From NCBI GenBank assembly GCA_023953695.1, contig JAMLJG010000001.1:212291-276290 (forward strand): a DNA stretch of 64,000 nt, written 5' to 3'. Within the stretch, counting starts at the first letter, position 1, and every line of letters begins with the position of its first letter. Shown here in pieces: positions 53,655-62,734 of the stretch. The notes under the pieces are model-generated. The model searched no databases, had not been told where the DNA came from, and was given only the letters and a program-made list of their open reading frames with translations. Both the position numbers and the translations under genes were made by a program. The DNA comes from Kiritimatiellia bacterium. Its GTDB lineage: Bacteria; Verrucomicrobiota; Kiritimatiellia; CAIVKH01.

Positions 53655-54305
53655 CTAGTCGGCCCATGAAAGATCGCGCAGGAAGGGATTGTGCGCGCGT
53701 TCATTTTCGATGCTAGTTTTAGCGCCGTGTCCGGGGAAAATGCATGTGGTGTTCGGCAGGGTCAGGAGACGCTGGAGAGACTGTGCGAGGACGCGCGGGT
53801 TCCCGCCGGGCAAGTCCGAGCGGCCGATGGAACCTGCGAAGAGCACATCGCCCGAGAAGAGGAGCGCCTGCTCTTGAAAATAGAAGCTCACGCTGCCGGG
53901 TGAGTGACCGGGTGTTTCCAACACTTCGTAGGTGAGCCCGAGGTCCGTCCAAGTCTGCCCGTCTTGCAGGTCGCGCGAAATCACGGCGGCGCGCGGCGGT
54001 TCGTTGAAATAGGGTGGCATGGTGTTCTTCATGCCAAACGCCCATTCGGCGTCGAGCCGGTGCATTGCGATGGGCGCAGGGAACTGGTCGGCCATGTCTG
54101 CGAGCGCGCCGACGTGGTCCATGTGGCCGTGTGTCAGGAGGAAGAGCCCAACTGACCACCCGTGCAAGCGAATGAACTCCGCGATGGTCTCCGCATCGCC
54201 GCCCGGATCCACGACGATGACGCGATCAGATTGGGCGGGCCGAATGATGTGGCAGTTGGAGGCAAAGGCGCTCACCTCCAGACTGAAAACTTCGACGGGG
54301 TTCAT
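53655..54305 (-). CDS. Glyoxalase II-like metallo-beta-lactamase-fold hydrolase
   Basis: 216 aa from the ATG at 54305 (MNPVEVFSLEVSAFASNCHI). HxHxDH motif THGHMDHVGAL (~residues 58-68), second His in TPGHSPGSVSFYF, Asp in LLFSGDVLFAGSIGRSDLPG, final His in FPGHGAKT. Typical of small GloB-like thioester hydrolases. Convergent with ftsZ, 9 nt apart. An upstream in-frame extension to 54407 is unlikely. Confidence 0.9.
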   Translation of the reverse strand: MNPVEVFSLEVSAFASNCHIIRPAQSDRVIVVDPGGDAETIAEFIRLHGWSVGLFLLTHGHMDHVGALADMADQFPAPIAMHRLDAEWAFGMKNTMPPYFNEPPRAAVISRDLQDGQTWTDLGLTYEVLETPGHSPGSVSFYFQEQALLFSGDVLFAGSIGRSDLPGGNPRVLAQSLQRLLTLPNTTCIFPGHGAKTSIENERAHNPFLRDLSWAD

Positions 54306-54310
54306 ACCGC

Positions 54311-54475
54311 TCAAAAGAGCGTATAGATGAATGGCGCCACGCTGGAGCCGGTGATGATGAACACCGTCAGAAGCAGGAGAACGAGGACGATGGGGATGAT
54401 CCACCACGCCTTGTTTTGCCAGGCGAATTCAAAAAACTCACCCAACAGGCGGCCAATATATTTGAGAGTGCGCAT
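54311..54475 (-). CDS. DUF5989 family small membrane protein
   Basis: 54 aa, translated by hand: MRTLKYIGRLLGEFFEFAWQ, then NKAWWIIPIVLVLLLLTVFI, ending SSVAPFIYTLF and TGA. The layout (short amphipathic start, KxWW/LLP, one TM helix, APFIYTLF end) is that of DUF5989. In other bacteria such genes sit near carbamoyltransferase genes; none is here. 5 nt upstream of the MBL hydrolase start, likely same transcript. Confidence 0.85.
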   Translation of the reverse strand: MRTLKYIGRLLGEFFEFAWQNKAWWIIPIVLVLLLLTVFIITGSSVAPFIYTLF

Positions 54476-54648
54476 TCGGTCCCTTGTGAAAATGCGACTC
54501 TACGGAAGCGAACGCAGGTTTTTCAAGGATAACTGGCAGCTAATTTTCGGCGCCCGTTGCTCGTTCGATTGAGTGTTGTTGAGCGATGCGCCTTCCCTGT
54601 GCCCACTTGTGCTTGCATGTTTTCGCTCTCGAGGTTTAGGTAGAGCCC

Positions 54649-55731
54649 ATGGAAACGTGGACGAAAGTGAATAGCATTCTCATTGCAGGAAACGAGCCGT
54701 GGCGTATTTTGGCGCTCTTTGCCTCGCTGTTGGTTGGCGCCGTGGCGGGGTTGGTCGTGCAAGTGGGGCTCACACGGAGCGCTGGTCGGCTGGAGCGAAC
54801 GAATCGTAACGCGTCCGGCATTGCGCTTCGCGCGCTGGCCAAGATCACGCTGCTTTCGGGCATCATTGTGGGGCTCGAAATCGGGTCGGCTTTTCTGACG
54901 CTCACGGAGGAAGCCGGCGCCGCCCTCTCGACGGTGATGAGCATTCTGATTGCGCTCACCGCTGGGTTCGCGGTGTATAATCTCGTGGATGTGGTGGATC
55001 AGTGGCTCGCGCGAATCATGCGCGGCGATCCGGCGGCTGCCACCGGCGTTGTGCGACCGGTGGTGCGCGCGAGTTTGCGCATCACCGTTGTTCTTCTTGC
55101 CCTGTTGCAGATTGCGCAGATTCTCACCGACAAACCGTTGACTTCGATTGTTGCCGGGCTCGGCATTGGCGGTTTGGCGATTGCGCTGGCTGCTCAGGAA
55201 ACGGTGAAGAACTTCTTCGGCTCCCTCGTTATTTTCGCCGACAAACCTTTTCTCGTCGGCGAACGCATTGTTGTGGATAGCGCGGATGGCGTCGTGGAAG
55301 AAGTAGGGCTCCGCTCAACGCGAATCCGCACGCTGGATGGACATTTGGTGACCTTGCCCAATGGCGAGTTGGCGAACAAGGCCATCCAGAATATCGGCCG
55401 CCGACCCTATATCCGCCGCGTGTTCAACATTGGTTTGCCGCTGAACACATCGCCCCATCTGGTGCGGCGCGCGATTGCCATCCTTCATGAGCTGCTGGAG
55501 GATCACGAGGGTATGCGCGTGACGCACCCGCCTCGTGTGGCCTTCAACGACATCACCACCACGGCGCTGAATATCTTGGTGATCTATTGGTATTTCCCCG
55601 GCGACTTTTGGGCGCTTCAGGCATTCAATGAGCGCTTCAATTTGGAGCTTCTCGAACGCTTCAATGCCGCGGGCATCCGCTTTGCGCTTCCGGCTCAGAC
55701 GATTCATCTGGCGGGCGAGCAGCCGAACTGA
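54649..55731 (+). CDS. MscS-family mechanosensitive channel
   Basis: 360 aa. Four TM helices; the pore helix TM3 segment is ILTDKPLTSIVAGLGIGGLA with AIALAAQETVKNFFGSLVIF. The beta domain PFLVGERIVVDSADGVVEEV and TLPNGELANKAIQNIGRRPY follows, then the C-terminal cytoplasmic domain. Opens on osmotic downshock. Single gene. Confidence 0.94.
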   Translation: METWTKVNSILIAGNEPWRILALFASLLVGAVAGLVVQVGLTRSAGRLERTNRNASGIALRALAKITLLSGIIVGLEIGSAFLTLTEEAGAALSTVMSILIALTAGFAVYNLVDVVDQWLARIMRGDPAAATGVVRPVVRASLRITVVLLALLQIAQILTDKPLTSIVAGLGIGGLAIALAAQETVKNFFGSLVIFADKPFLVGERIVVDSADGVVEEVGLRSTRIRTLDGHLVTLPNGELANKAIQNIGRRPYIRRVFNIGLPLNTSPHLVRRAIAILHELLEDHEGMRVTHPPRVAFNDITTTALNILVIYWYFPGDFWALQAFNERFNLELLERFNAAGIRFALPAQTIHLAGEQPN

Positions 55732-55744
55732 TGCGCGCTGGCAG

Positions 55745-58087
55745 TTAGCGGGCGAGTCCGGTGAGCTCGCGAGATTGGGCGGGCCATCCGCTGAGGGGAA
55801 GTGTCAGGTCCATTCGGAAGTAGCCGCGGCCTTGATGATAGGCCCAGTCTTCGCTGCGGACGGAGTAGGATTTCGATCCGAACAGAACGAAGGCATTGGG
55901 CGCGCTGCCGATGAAGGGCGCGTCGGGTGTGCCGCGCAGGAGGTCGGGATTGGGCACGGGTGTCCAGTCGGTTTTATCTCCCTCGAGAGCGTTCCATGCG
56001 CCGGAGGTGCGGCGCGCACGCTTGGTGCCCAGGCCGGATCCGGCGAAACCGCTGTGTGTGCGAAGGCCAATTTGAACCCAGGGTTCCTGGCGGATCATGG
56101 TGGCGTCTGAGGCGAGTGCGAGTGGGCCGTCGCCGAGTTCCGCGCCGACAACTTTCCAAGCGAGCGGATGATCGGTAGCTGCGACGAGGGCGCCGTTGAG
56201 GAAGAGTTGCGCTTGCGCATTGGCGTTCAAGCCGACGAGGGCGCGGTTGGGCGCGGCGTAGAACCAGTCGAGCAGGCGCGCTTGTTCGGCGGCATCGGGC
56301 CCGAATTGTCCATCGAGAAAGGGCTTCATGTCCGCATTGCCAATCGGCTCGCCGAGGAGGCGGCGATATTCCAGGGCGCGGAGTTTATAGATGCCGAGGT
56401 CGGGCGCGGTGGGTGCGCGTTCGCCGTATTCCTCGATGAGATCAATTGCGCGCTGGAAGTTGTTCATCCGTTCCAGCTCGGTGAGTTGCAGCATGAGGTC
56501 TTGCCAGTCATAGCGATTTTCAACCGCGCGCCGCTCCTCTCGCCTGGCCGGAACGGGGTGGACCGCGGTCGGCGAGTCGAGATAGGCGAAGGCGACGCTT
56601 TGGAACCAAGCGTGGCTGACGTTGCGGTCGCCGCGCTCGATGGCCATTTGCAGCGATTGGGAGAAGGAGACGGGGTCCACGAGTTGCAGGCGATATTGCG
56701 CGGTGCGGAAGGGGACGCGGTCGAAGATTCCGTGGAGCGCGGAGAACGCTGCGCTGCGATAGTACCAACCGCCGTTGAAGTAGTCTTCCAGCCCGGTGCC
56801 GCGCCAGGAGGATTGCCTTTCGCCATCCACCCACATCTGCTCGTCTCCTTCGAGGAGCCACCACGAGTTGTCCTGTTGTGTGACGCCTTTTCCGGTGAGA
56901 CCGAGAAAGGCTCCCGCGAATAGGCCGCTTCCCTGGAAGCTCGCCATGACGTGCGGCGCACCCGCGTCGGGACCGCTGCGTCGCCATTCGGCGTGGAAGT
57001 AGCGCGGGTGGGGAATGGTGAGTGGCTGCGGAGCGCCCGCGAAGATGGCGTTGATCGCGCGATCGCTTCCGTTGAGAAGACTGATGCTGACGGAGTCGGG
57101 GAACGCGAGCGGGAAGCCACTGCGGAATGCGGTGGGTCCGGCGCCGAGGAGCAGCGAGGCATAATCGCGATGACGCCAGGCGTTGCCGAAGAAGTCGCCG
57201 AGTGGAACTTCCACGCTTGGCTGCTCGCGGCCGTCGTATCGGATGCGGAGGACGACATCCTGAAGCATCCATTCTTTTTCCAAGCGCGACCAGGCGGCGG
57301 GATCGGCCGGTTTCACATCGAGGAACCATTCCGGCAGGATGCCGGGCCCGGTGGATTGCCAAACGACGGCTTCCGTATTCGGTGCGATCTCCGTCGCGTG
57401 CGTGGGCGAGGCCGGCATTTCCGGCCACTCCACCGCAGCCGTCCAGGTGTCGCCAACAAGGGCGAGAACCGCTTCATCTTCCGAGCTCAGGGCAGCGGGG
57501 AAGGATTGGATGTTTGCCGTCGCCGGGAGCTTCTCATCGTTGATCTGGAAGAAGAATCGGCGCGGGCCCCAGAAGGGATGGGTGGGCGGCGCTTTTGCTT
57601 CAATGCGGAGGGATCGCTGGTAGGTGAGGGGGACGTAGCTGAACCAGCAGAGGTTCATGTAGCGCGCGAGCGGCGGGGTGAAGGGATCGCGTTCGCCGAA
57701 GAGTTCATCAATGGTTCCCTCGACGCGCGGCTTCTTTTCTCCATCGAAGTAGAAACGGAACGGATGTCCCGGATCCACGCCTGTTGTCCAGAAGCGCCGT
57801 ACGACGCCGGGGCCCTTGAGGTTCGCGAGGGTGACCCAGCCCGATTCACTGCCGGGTCCGGCGAAACGATTGAAGTCGTCATTGCCGCCTGTGGGGTCGG
57901 CGGTGGAGAGAAGGGTCGTGCCGCCCGTCTCGCGCTCGACGAGGCGCAGGGTGTTTGTCAGATCGGTGACGAAGCTGCGCCAGGGGCGCTCGGGTCCCTT
58001 CGATTGCGGCGAGCAGGCTGCGAGAAGGAGTGTCAGGAAAAGGCCGGGCAGTAGTTTTCCAAGCATTGGAAGTCTCTCCATGAACAA
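55745..58087 (-). CDS. DUF2961/GH172-like lipoprotein
   Basis: 780 aa. Lipoprotein signal LFLTLLLAACSPQ (Cys ~25). DUF2961 body: FRFYFDGEKKPRVEGTIDEL, GRREQPSVEVPLGDFFGNAW-like segment, and WRGTGLEDYFNGGWYY, the family's Glu-containing hallmark. GH172 enzymes act on furanosides such as D-arabinan or fructofuranosyl links. The 55 N-terminal bases run through a phased palindrome. Last gene of the sugar operon; its start directly follows the nucleotidyltransferase stop (1 nt), so surface-glycan trimming is plausible. Confidence 0.88.
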   Translation of the reverse strand: MFMERLPMLGKLLPGLFLTLLLAACSPQSKGPERPWRSFVTDLTNTLRLVERETGGTTLLSTADPTGGNDDFNRFAGPGSESGWVTLANLKGPGVVRRFWTTGVDPGHPFRFYFDGEKKPRVEGTIDELFGERDPFTPPLARYMNLCWFSYVPLTYQRSLRIEAKAPPTHPFWGPRRFFFQINDEKLPATANIQSFPAALSSEDEAVLALVGDTWTAAVEWPEMPASPTHATEIAPNTEAVVWQSTGPGILPEWFLDVKPADPAAWSRLEKEWMLQDVVLRIRYDGREQPSVEVPLGDFFGNAWRHRDYASLLLGAGPTAFRSGFPLAFPDSVSISLLNGSDRAINAIFAGAPQPLTIPHPRYFHAEWRRSGPDAGAPHVMASFQGSGLFAGAFLGLTGKGVTQQDNSWWLLEGDEQMWVDGERQSSWRGTGLEDYFNGGWYYRSAAFSALHGIFDRVPFRTAQYRLQLVDPVSFSQSLQMAIERGDRNVSHAWFQSVAFAYLDSPTAVHPVPARREERRAVENRYDWQDLMLQLTELERMNNFQRAIDLIEEYGERAPTAPDLGIYKLRALEYRRLLGEPIGNADMKPFLDGQFGPDAAEQARLLDWFYAAPNRALVGLNANAQAQLFLNGALVAATDHPLAWKVVGAELGDGPLALASDATMIRQEPWVQIGLRTHSGFAGSGLGTKRARRTSGAWNALEGDKTDWTPVPNPDLLRGTPDAPFIGSAPNAFVLFGSKSYSVRSEDWAYHQGRGYFRMDLTLPLSGWPAQSRELTGLAR

Positions 58088-58103
58088 GTTACAGACGTTG
58101 GAA
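58057..58103. repeat. Two phased TTCCAA/TTGGAA palindromes
   Basis: TTCCAAGCATTGGAA at 58057-58071 and the degraded TTACAGACGTTGGAA at 58089-58103, start-to-start 32 bp. The pair closely resembles 641/673 (second unit again CAGACGTTGGAAAAAAT). They code for the N-terminus of the lipoprotein and the last residues of the nucleotidyltransferase. Confidence 0.78.
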
Positions 58104-58814
58104 AAAATCGGGGTGTTCGTCGAGCCATTGCGTCATGTTTTCGATGCCTTCCGGCGTGCCCATGTCGAGCAGTGGCTGCGGGGTCTCGTGCGCGCGCAGG
58201 GCGCGGGCTTTTGCGAGTGCGGGAAAGAGTTCGTTTTCGAGGGAGAGCGCGGTGTTGGCGGGCCACGGGGCGAGGGCGGAGCGGCGCAGGCGATAGACGC
58301 CGCCGTTGACGTTGCCTGCGGGTCGGTCCGCTTTCTCGAGAAAGGCCGTGATGGTTCGCGTTGTGTCAAATTCGACGGTGCCGTAGCGGCCGGGCGCTTC
58401 GATGCGCGTGACGGCGAGTTCTCCGGCCACGGCGTTGTCGAGCGGGCGGGCGAGCCAAGCGCGGAGGTCGAGGTTTGGCAGAAAGCTGTCGCCATTGAGG
58501 ACGAGCAGTTCCTCATCCGCCACGTGTTCGAGGGCGTAGAGCAGGCCGCCGCCTGTGCCGAGGGGTCTGGGTTCCTGGGAGGCGGTGAGGCTCGGGTTGT
58601 TCTGCTGGCGAATCCACTCTGCGATCATTCCGGCAAGGTGCCCAGCGGCGAGATGGGCGCGTTCGATGCCGTGCGCGCGAAGCCAGTCGAGCATCCACGC
58701 GATGAACGCGCGATGTTTGATGGGGACGAGCGCTTTGGGGCGATCGGGATGGAGCGTGCGCAGGCGGGTTCCGAGTCCGCCAGCGAGAATGATGGCTGTG
58801 GGTTGTGTCTTCAT
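58089..58814 (-). CDS. Sugar-1-phosphate nucleotidyltransferase (HddC-like)
   Basis: 241 aa. AIILAGGLGTRLRTLHPDRP (nucleotide loop), KALVPIKHRAFIAWMLDWLR, GTGGGLLYALEHV, LVLNGDSFLPNLDL. Most like D-glycero-alpha-D-manno-heptose-1-phosphate guanylyltransferase (HddC), which pairs with the GHMP kinase two genes upstream. The start overlaps the glycosyltransferase stop by 4 nt. Confidence 0.85.
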   Translation of the reverse strand: MKTQPTAIILAGGLGTRLRTLHPDRPKALVPIKHRAFIAWMLDWLRAHGIERAHLAAGHLAGMIAEWIRQQNNPSLTASQEPRPLGTGGGLLYALEHVADEELLVLNGDSFLPNLDLRAWLARPLDNAVAGELAVTRIEAPGRYGTVEFDTTRTITAFLEKADRPAGNVNGGVYRLRRSALAPWPANTALSLENELFPALAKARALRAHETPQPLLDMGTPEGIENMTQWLDEHPDFFQRL

Positions 58815-60004
58815 GCGAGCAGCTCCCGCAGGGCGGCGACCGTTTGCTTCACGACGGTGTCCATGGCGAAGGAGCGCTGCGCCTGTTCGAGCGCGGCGGC
58901 GCCCATTCGTTTGCGCGCGGCCGGATTGTTCGCCAATTCGGTGAGGCGCGCGGTGAAGAGCGCCATGTCGTCGGGTGGAAAGAGGAAGCCCTGAACGCCA
59001 TCCTCGACCACTTCGGAGACGCCGCCGAGTTTAGCGCCGAGGATGGGGAGGCCCGCGGCCATATTGTGGACGAGGGCGCCGGTCATGTGGAAGTCATCGG
59101 AGGCGTGGCCGACGCGCATAACGAGGCCGATATCGCCCGCGTTGAGCGCGACATTCACATCCGCCGGCTTGGGCAGCCAACCGGTCATTCGCACGATATC
59201 GCGCACGTTGAGCTGGCCGCACAGCGTTTGGAGAGCATCGAACTCGGGGCCGTGCCCGACGAGGAGATAGCGGAGATTCGGCAGGTGTGCGCGCGCGGCG
59301 GCAATCGCGCGAATGATGCGCTCGTTGCCCTTGTTGGGGTGAAGGATGCCGTGGTGGACGAGGACGATTTCGTCATCGCGAAAGCCGAACTGCGCGCGCG
59401 CGGCGGCGCGGTTGATGGGGCGATAGAGCTGGGTGTCGCACGGGTCGTAGATGGGGCGAACGCGCGCGGGGTTCACACCTTTCGAAGCGAGGAAGTCGCG
59501 TGTGTTTTTTGCGCGGGTGATGATGAGGGGCAGCTTGCGCCATGCGCGCCAATCGGCAGCGCGGATCGCCGCGCCCAGCGCGCGCGCGATGGGGTTGCCG
59601 GACAGATAGATATCGGTGAAGAAGTCCGCGATGGACATGGCGATGCGTGGACCGAAGAAGAGGCGAGCAATCGGCGCGGCGAGCGGCACCGTTTCGTCCA
59701 TATACACCGCGCGGATGCCGAGTCGGCGGCAGCGCAGGCCGATCCAGGGCAGACAGAGTAGCCAGAGCACATATTTGACGATTTTGTCCCCGTGCTGGGT
59801 GCGGTCCACGCGGAAGGGCAGGGAGTGAACCGTGGCGTGCCGCGCGATGGCGTCGGGCGATGGCGAGCGGCCGTGGAATCCGAAATAGTGGATTTCGGCG
59901 TGAGCGGAGAGCGCCTCGATGAGCGCGGGCAGCGCGTGGTAGAGCTCGGTGTGCTCGGCCGGCCCATAGCGAAACCAGAAAGCGATGCGCGGTCGCGCGG
60001 TCAT
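58811..60004 (-). CDS. GT4 family glycosyltransferase
   Basis: 397 aa. GT-B fold: variable N-terminal half (RIAFWFRYGPAEHTELYHAL), then VLVHHGILHPNKGNERIIRA, YLLVGHGPEFDAL, and the GT4 donor site GLPILGAKLGGVSEVVEDGV with the E-x7-E spacing region. Adds a sugar in surface-polysaccharide synthesis; acceptor and donor unknown. Overlaps both neighbours by 4 nt. Confidence 0.92.
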   Translation of the reverse strand: MTARPRIAFWFRYGPAEHTELYHALPALIEALSAHAEIHYFGFHGRSPSPDAIARHATVHSLPFRVDRTQHGDKIVKYVLWLLCLPWIGLRCRRLGIRAVYMDETVPLAAPIARLFFGPRIAMSIADFFTDIYLSGNPIARALGAAIRAADWRAWRKLPLIITRAKNTRDFLASKGVNPARVRPIYDPCDTQLYRPINRAAARAQFGFRDDEIVLVHHGILHPNKGNERIIRAIAAARAHLPNLRYLLVGHGPEFDALQTLCGQLNVRDIVRMTGWLPKPADVNVALNAGDIGLVMRVGHASDDFHMTGALVHNMAAGLPILGAKLGGVSEVVEDGVQGFLFPPDDMALFTARLTELANNPAARKRMGAAALEQAQRSFAMDTVVKQTVAALRELLA

Positions 60005-60987
60005 GATTCAGAAGAGCGGAAAATGATGCGACTGCCTTCGTCGCTAAACTCGAATGGAATCTCGGTCAGACCTTTCATTGCCTCGCGCAGCTTGGGCTGC
60101 TGGGAGGGGCGGGCATAGAGCAGGAGGAAGCCGCGTCCGCCTGCGCCGAGCAATTTGCCGCCAATCGCGCCCGCTCGCATCGCGGCGTCGTACGCATCGT
60201 CAATGGCGGTATTGCTGATGCCGGAGGAGAGGGAACGCTTGTGCATCCAGGCCGCGTGAAGGAGGCGACCGAATGAGTCGAGGTCTTCACTGCCGACGAG
60301 CAGTTTCTGCGCGTGGTCCACCATCGCCCGCATTTCTCGGAGCGAGGTGAGGTTGCGCGCGGTATTCTTTTGCTGCTCCTGCAAGATGTCCTGCGCTGAG
60401 CTTTCGACTCCGGTGAAAAAGAGGAGCAGGCGCGCGCTCAGTTCCGCCTTTCGTTTGGGCGGAATTTCGATGGGCGTTGCGGCAATACCCTTCGTAGAAA
60501 AGTCGTAGCGATGCAGTCCGCCGAACGCGGCGGCGTATTGATCCTGATGGCCGCCACTGTCGCCCACGCGCTCGCGTTCGACCACGATGGCTTCCTGCGC
60601 GAGCTGTTCGGCATTGGGAGATTCTCCGCGGAAGGCGTGGAGCGCGTGGAGGAGGCCGACTGTGAAAGAGGAAGACGAGCCGAGGCCGGTGCGGCCGGGG
60701 AGATCGGCGACGTGATTGATCTCCATGCCCGCGTCGAGGCCGAGATGCGCGAGGCATTCGCGGATCAGAGGGTGCTTGATTTCGGTGGGGTCCTTCACCG
60801 TTTCGGTCTGCGCGTAGCTGACGCGGAGTCGGTGTTTGAAAAACGGGCCGAGCGAGTGGACGGAGAGGTAGCAATACTTATTGATAGCCGTCGAGAGGAC
60901 GGCTCCGCCGTGTTCGCGATAGTAGTCGGGAAAGTCTGTGCCGCCGCCAAAGAAGCTGACGCGAAAAGGAGTGCGCGAAATGATCAT
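60001..60987 (-). CDS. GHMP kinase, D-glycero-D-manno-heptose-7-phosphate kinase-like (HddA)
   Basis: 328 aa from the ATG at 60987 (MIISRTPFRVSFFGGGTDFP, the HddA-type start). ATP loop LPGRTGLGSSSSFTVGLLHA (~residues 98-117), C-terminal KLLGAGGRGFLLLYA. Phosphorylates heptose-7-P at C1 in the GDP-heptose route. Overlaps the upstream epimerase and downstream GT by 4 nt each. Confidence 0.9.
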   Translation of the reverse strand: MIISRTPFRVSFFGGGTDFPDYYREHGGAVLSTAINKYCYLSVHSLGPFFKHRLRVSYAQTETVKDPTEIKHPLIRECLAHLGLDAGMEINHVADLPGRTGLGSSSSFTVGLLHALHAFRGESPNAEQLAQEAIVVERERVGDSGGHQDQYAAAFGGLHRYDFSTKGIAATPIEIPPKRKAELSARLLLFFTGVESSAQDILQEQQKNTARNLTSLREMRAMVDHAQKLLVGSEDLDSFGRLLHAAWMHKRSLSSGISNTAIDDAYDAAMRAGAIGGKLLGAGGRGFLLLYARPSQQPKLREAMKGLTEIPFEFSDEGSRIIFRSSES

Positions 60988-61778
60988 GAAAGGGATTCCC
61001 GTCCTTCGAGGACATCTTGCACAAATTGGCGCACCGTGTCGCGCGTTTCTGCAACGGGTCGCGCGGCTTGCAGTTTCTCGATGTTCACTTCGTAGTGCTC
61101 GGGCTGGCCCTGCGGGGTGGGGAGGGTTGCCTTGGGGATCCAATCGGCTATTTCGCGAATGCGGATGGTTCCCGCGCCAGCGACGTTCCAAATTTCGCGC
61201 GCGATACCGTGGCCCAAAAAATCGAGGGCCGTTTGGGCCAGCGCGCGGGTGTGCTGAAACTGGTAGCGAGAATCGGGGTGTACGCGGAGCGGATGGCCCT
61301 TCAGCAGGTCGTAGATCGAGTTCTTGCGGAGTCCCGGCCCGACAAAGCCGCCCATGCGCAAAATGAGCCATTGCGGCGCGTAGTGTCGGACGAGGTCTTC
61401 CGCCAGGAGTTTGTGCAGGCCGTAGGGCGAAAGGTGTTCGCGGCGGATGGCGGCGGACTCGGCGTTTTGCGCGGGATCGCGCACGTTGTCATAGACGTCA
61501 ATCGTGGAGAGGAAGCAGTAGCGCTCGCAGCGAAAATCGTGGAGCGATTGCATGACGCTGCGGACCGAGAGGTCGAATTCGCGGGCGGGTTGTTCGCGCG
61601 CGAGAAACTTTTTGGAGTTGCCGTTCGCATTGATTACCCAGCGGGCGGAGAGGCCCGAGGTGTAGTTCGCGCGTGTGATTTCGATAACGGAGAGACCGCG
61701 CGCCTTCGCTTCGGCGACGATGGCCGATCCGACGAAGCCGGCGCTGCCGAGAACCAGCAGATCGGCCGCATGGCTCAC
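60984..61778 (-). CDS. NAD-dependent sugar epimerase/dehydratase (short)
   Basis: 264 aa. Rossmann start LLVLGSAGFVGSAIVAEAKA; STIDVYDNV and SPYGLHKLLAEDLVRHYAPQ give the Ser-Thr/YxxxK SDR triad. No clear substrate assignment. 4-nt overlaps on both sides. Confidence 0.88.
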   Translation of the reverse strand: MSHAADLLVLGSAGFVGSAIVAEAKARGLSVIEITRANYTSGLSARWVINANGNSKKFLAREQPAREFDLSVRSVMQSLHDFRCERYCFLSTIDVYDNVRDPAQNAESAAIRREHLSPYGLHKLLAEDLVRHYAPQWLILRMGGFVGPGLRKNSIYDLLKGHPLRVHPDSRYQFQHTRALAQTALDFLGHGIAREIWNVAGAGTIRIREIADWIPKATLPTPQGQPEHYEVNIEKLQAARPVAETRDTVRQFVQDVLEGRESLS

Positions 61779-62731
61779 AGGCGGACCTCACCGGTTGCGC
61801 GCGCGGCGCGGAACCAGTCGGTTGTGCGACGCAGCCCCTCTTCGAGCGTCGTGTTGCACGCGAGTCCGAGTTGGTGGAGGCGCTGGACATCAAAAATCTT
61901 ATCCATCTGGCCATCCGGCTTTGACGCGTCCCAGACGATTTCGCCGGTGAAACCGGTGACCCGTTTCACGGTTTCTGCGAGTTCGCGGATGGAGATGCGA
62001 CGTCCCGCTGAGATGTTGATGGGCTCGCTCGAATTGTAGTTTGCGAGGAACCAGGGGATGGTGGCGGCGACATCGCCTGCATAGACGAAGTCGCGCGTCG
62101 GTTTTCCGCTGCCGAAAGCCGTCATGGTTGGGCGATTCGCGTCTTGCGCCTCGACGTATTTGCGGATCATGGCGGGGATCACATGGGCCTGTTCCAAATT
62201 GAAGTTGTCCCACTCGCCATAGACATTGCCGGGAATGAGGACCAGCGAGTTGAAGCCGTGCTGCTTGCGATAGGCCCAGGATTGGATGAGCAGCATCTTC
62301 TTGGCGGTTGAATAGCCAACGCTTTCGATTTGGGGCAGGCCGTTCCACATTTGGTCTTCGCCGATTGGCGAGGAGGCCGTCGCGGGGTAGGAACAGCCGC
62401 CCATCAGCGTGAGGAACTTCTTGATGCCCGCCTTGAACGAGGCGTCGAAGACCGCGGTGTTCATCGCGAGGTTGTCGAAGAAGTAGTCCGCCGGCCGGTT
62501 CTTGTTGTCTATGATTCCGCCCGATTTTGCGGCGAGGTGCACGACGCAGTCCGGCTGGGTGTCGGCCAGCATCCGCGCGGGAGCCCCCGGATCGAGCAAT
62601 TCGTAGTCCGCGCGCGTGGGGCAGATGAACTCGGCGTCGAACGTTTTTTTCAGCTCCGGCACAATGTGGTGTCCCAGAAACCCATGTGCGCCGGTGACGA
62701 GGATGCGCTTGAACTCTGTATTCTTCTTCAT
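61775..62731 (-). CDS. GDP-L-fucose synthase-like epimerase/reductase
   Basis: 318 aa. ILVTGAHGFLGHHIVPELKK start, CVVHLAAKSGGI, YSTAKKMLLIQSWAYRKQHG with catalytic Tyr-Lys, LIPGNVYGEWDNFNLEQAHV, FGSGKPTRDFVYAGDVA. The last two match the GDP-fucose synthase/GMER subgroup, so it may make a 6-deoxy or deoxyheptose nucleotide sugar. Ends in a 4-nt overlap with the next gene. Confidence 0.9.
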   Translation of the reverse strand: MKKNTEFKRILVTGAHGFLGHHIVPELKKTFDAEFICPTRADYELLDPGAPARMLADTQPDCVVHLAAKSGGIIDNKNRPADYFFDNLAMNTAVFDASFKAGIKKFLTLMGGCSYPATASSPIGEDQMWNGLPQIESVGYSTAKKMLLIQSWAYRKQHGFNSLVLIPGNVYGEWDNFNLEQAHVIPAMIRKYVEAQDANRPTMTAFGSGKPTRDFVYAGDVAATIPWFLANYNSSEPINISAGRRISIRELAETVKRVTGFTGEIVWDASKPDGQMDKIFDVQRLHQLGLACNTTLEEGLRRTTDWFRAARATGEVRL

Positions 62732-62734
62732 TGG

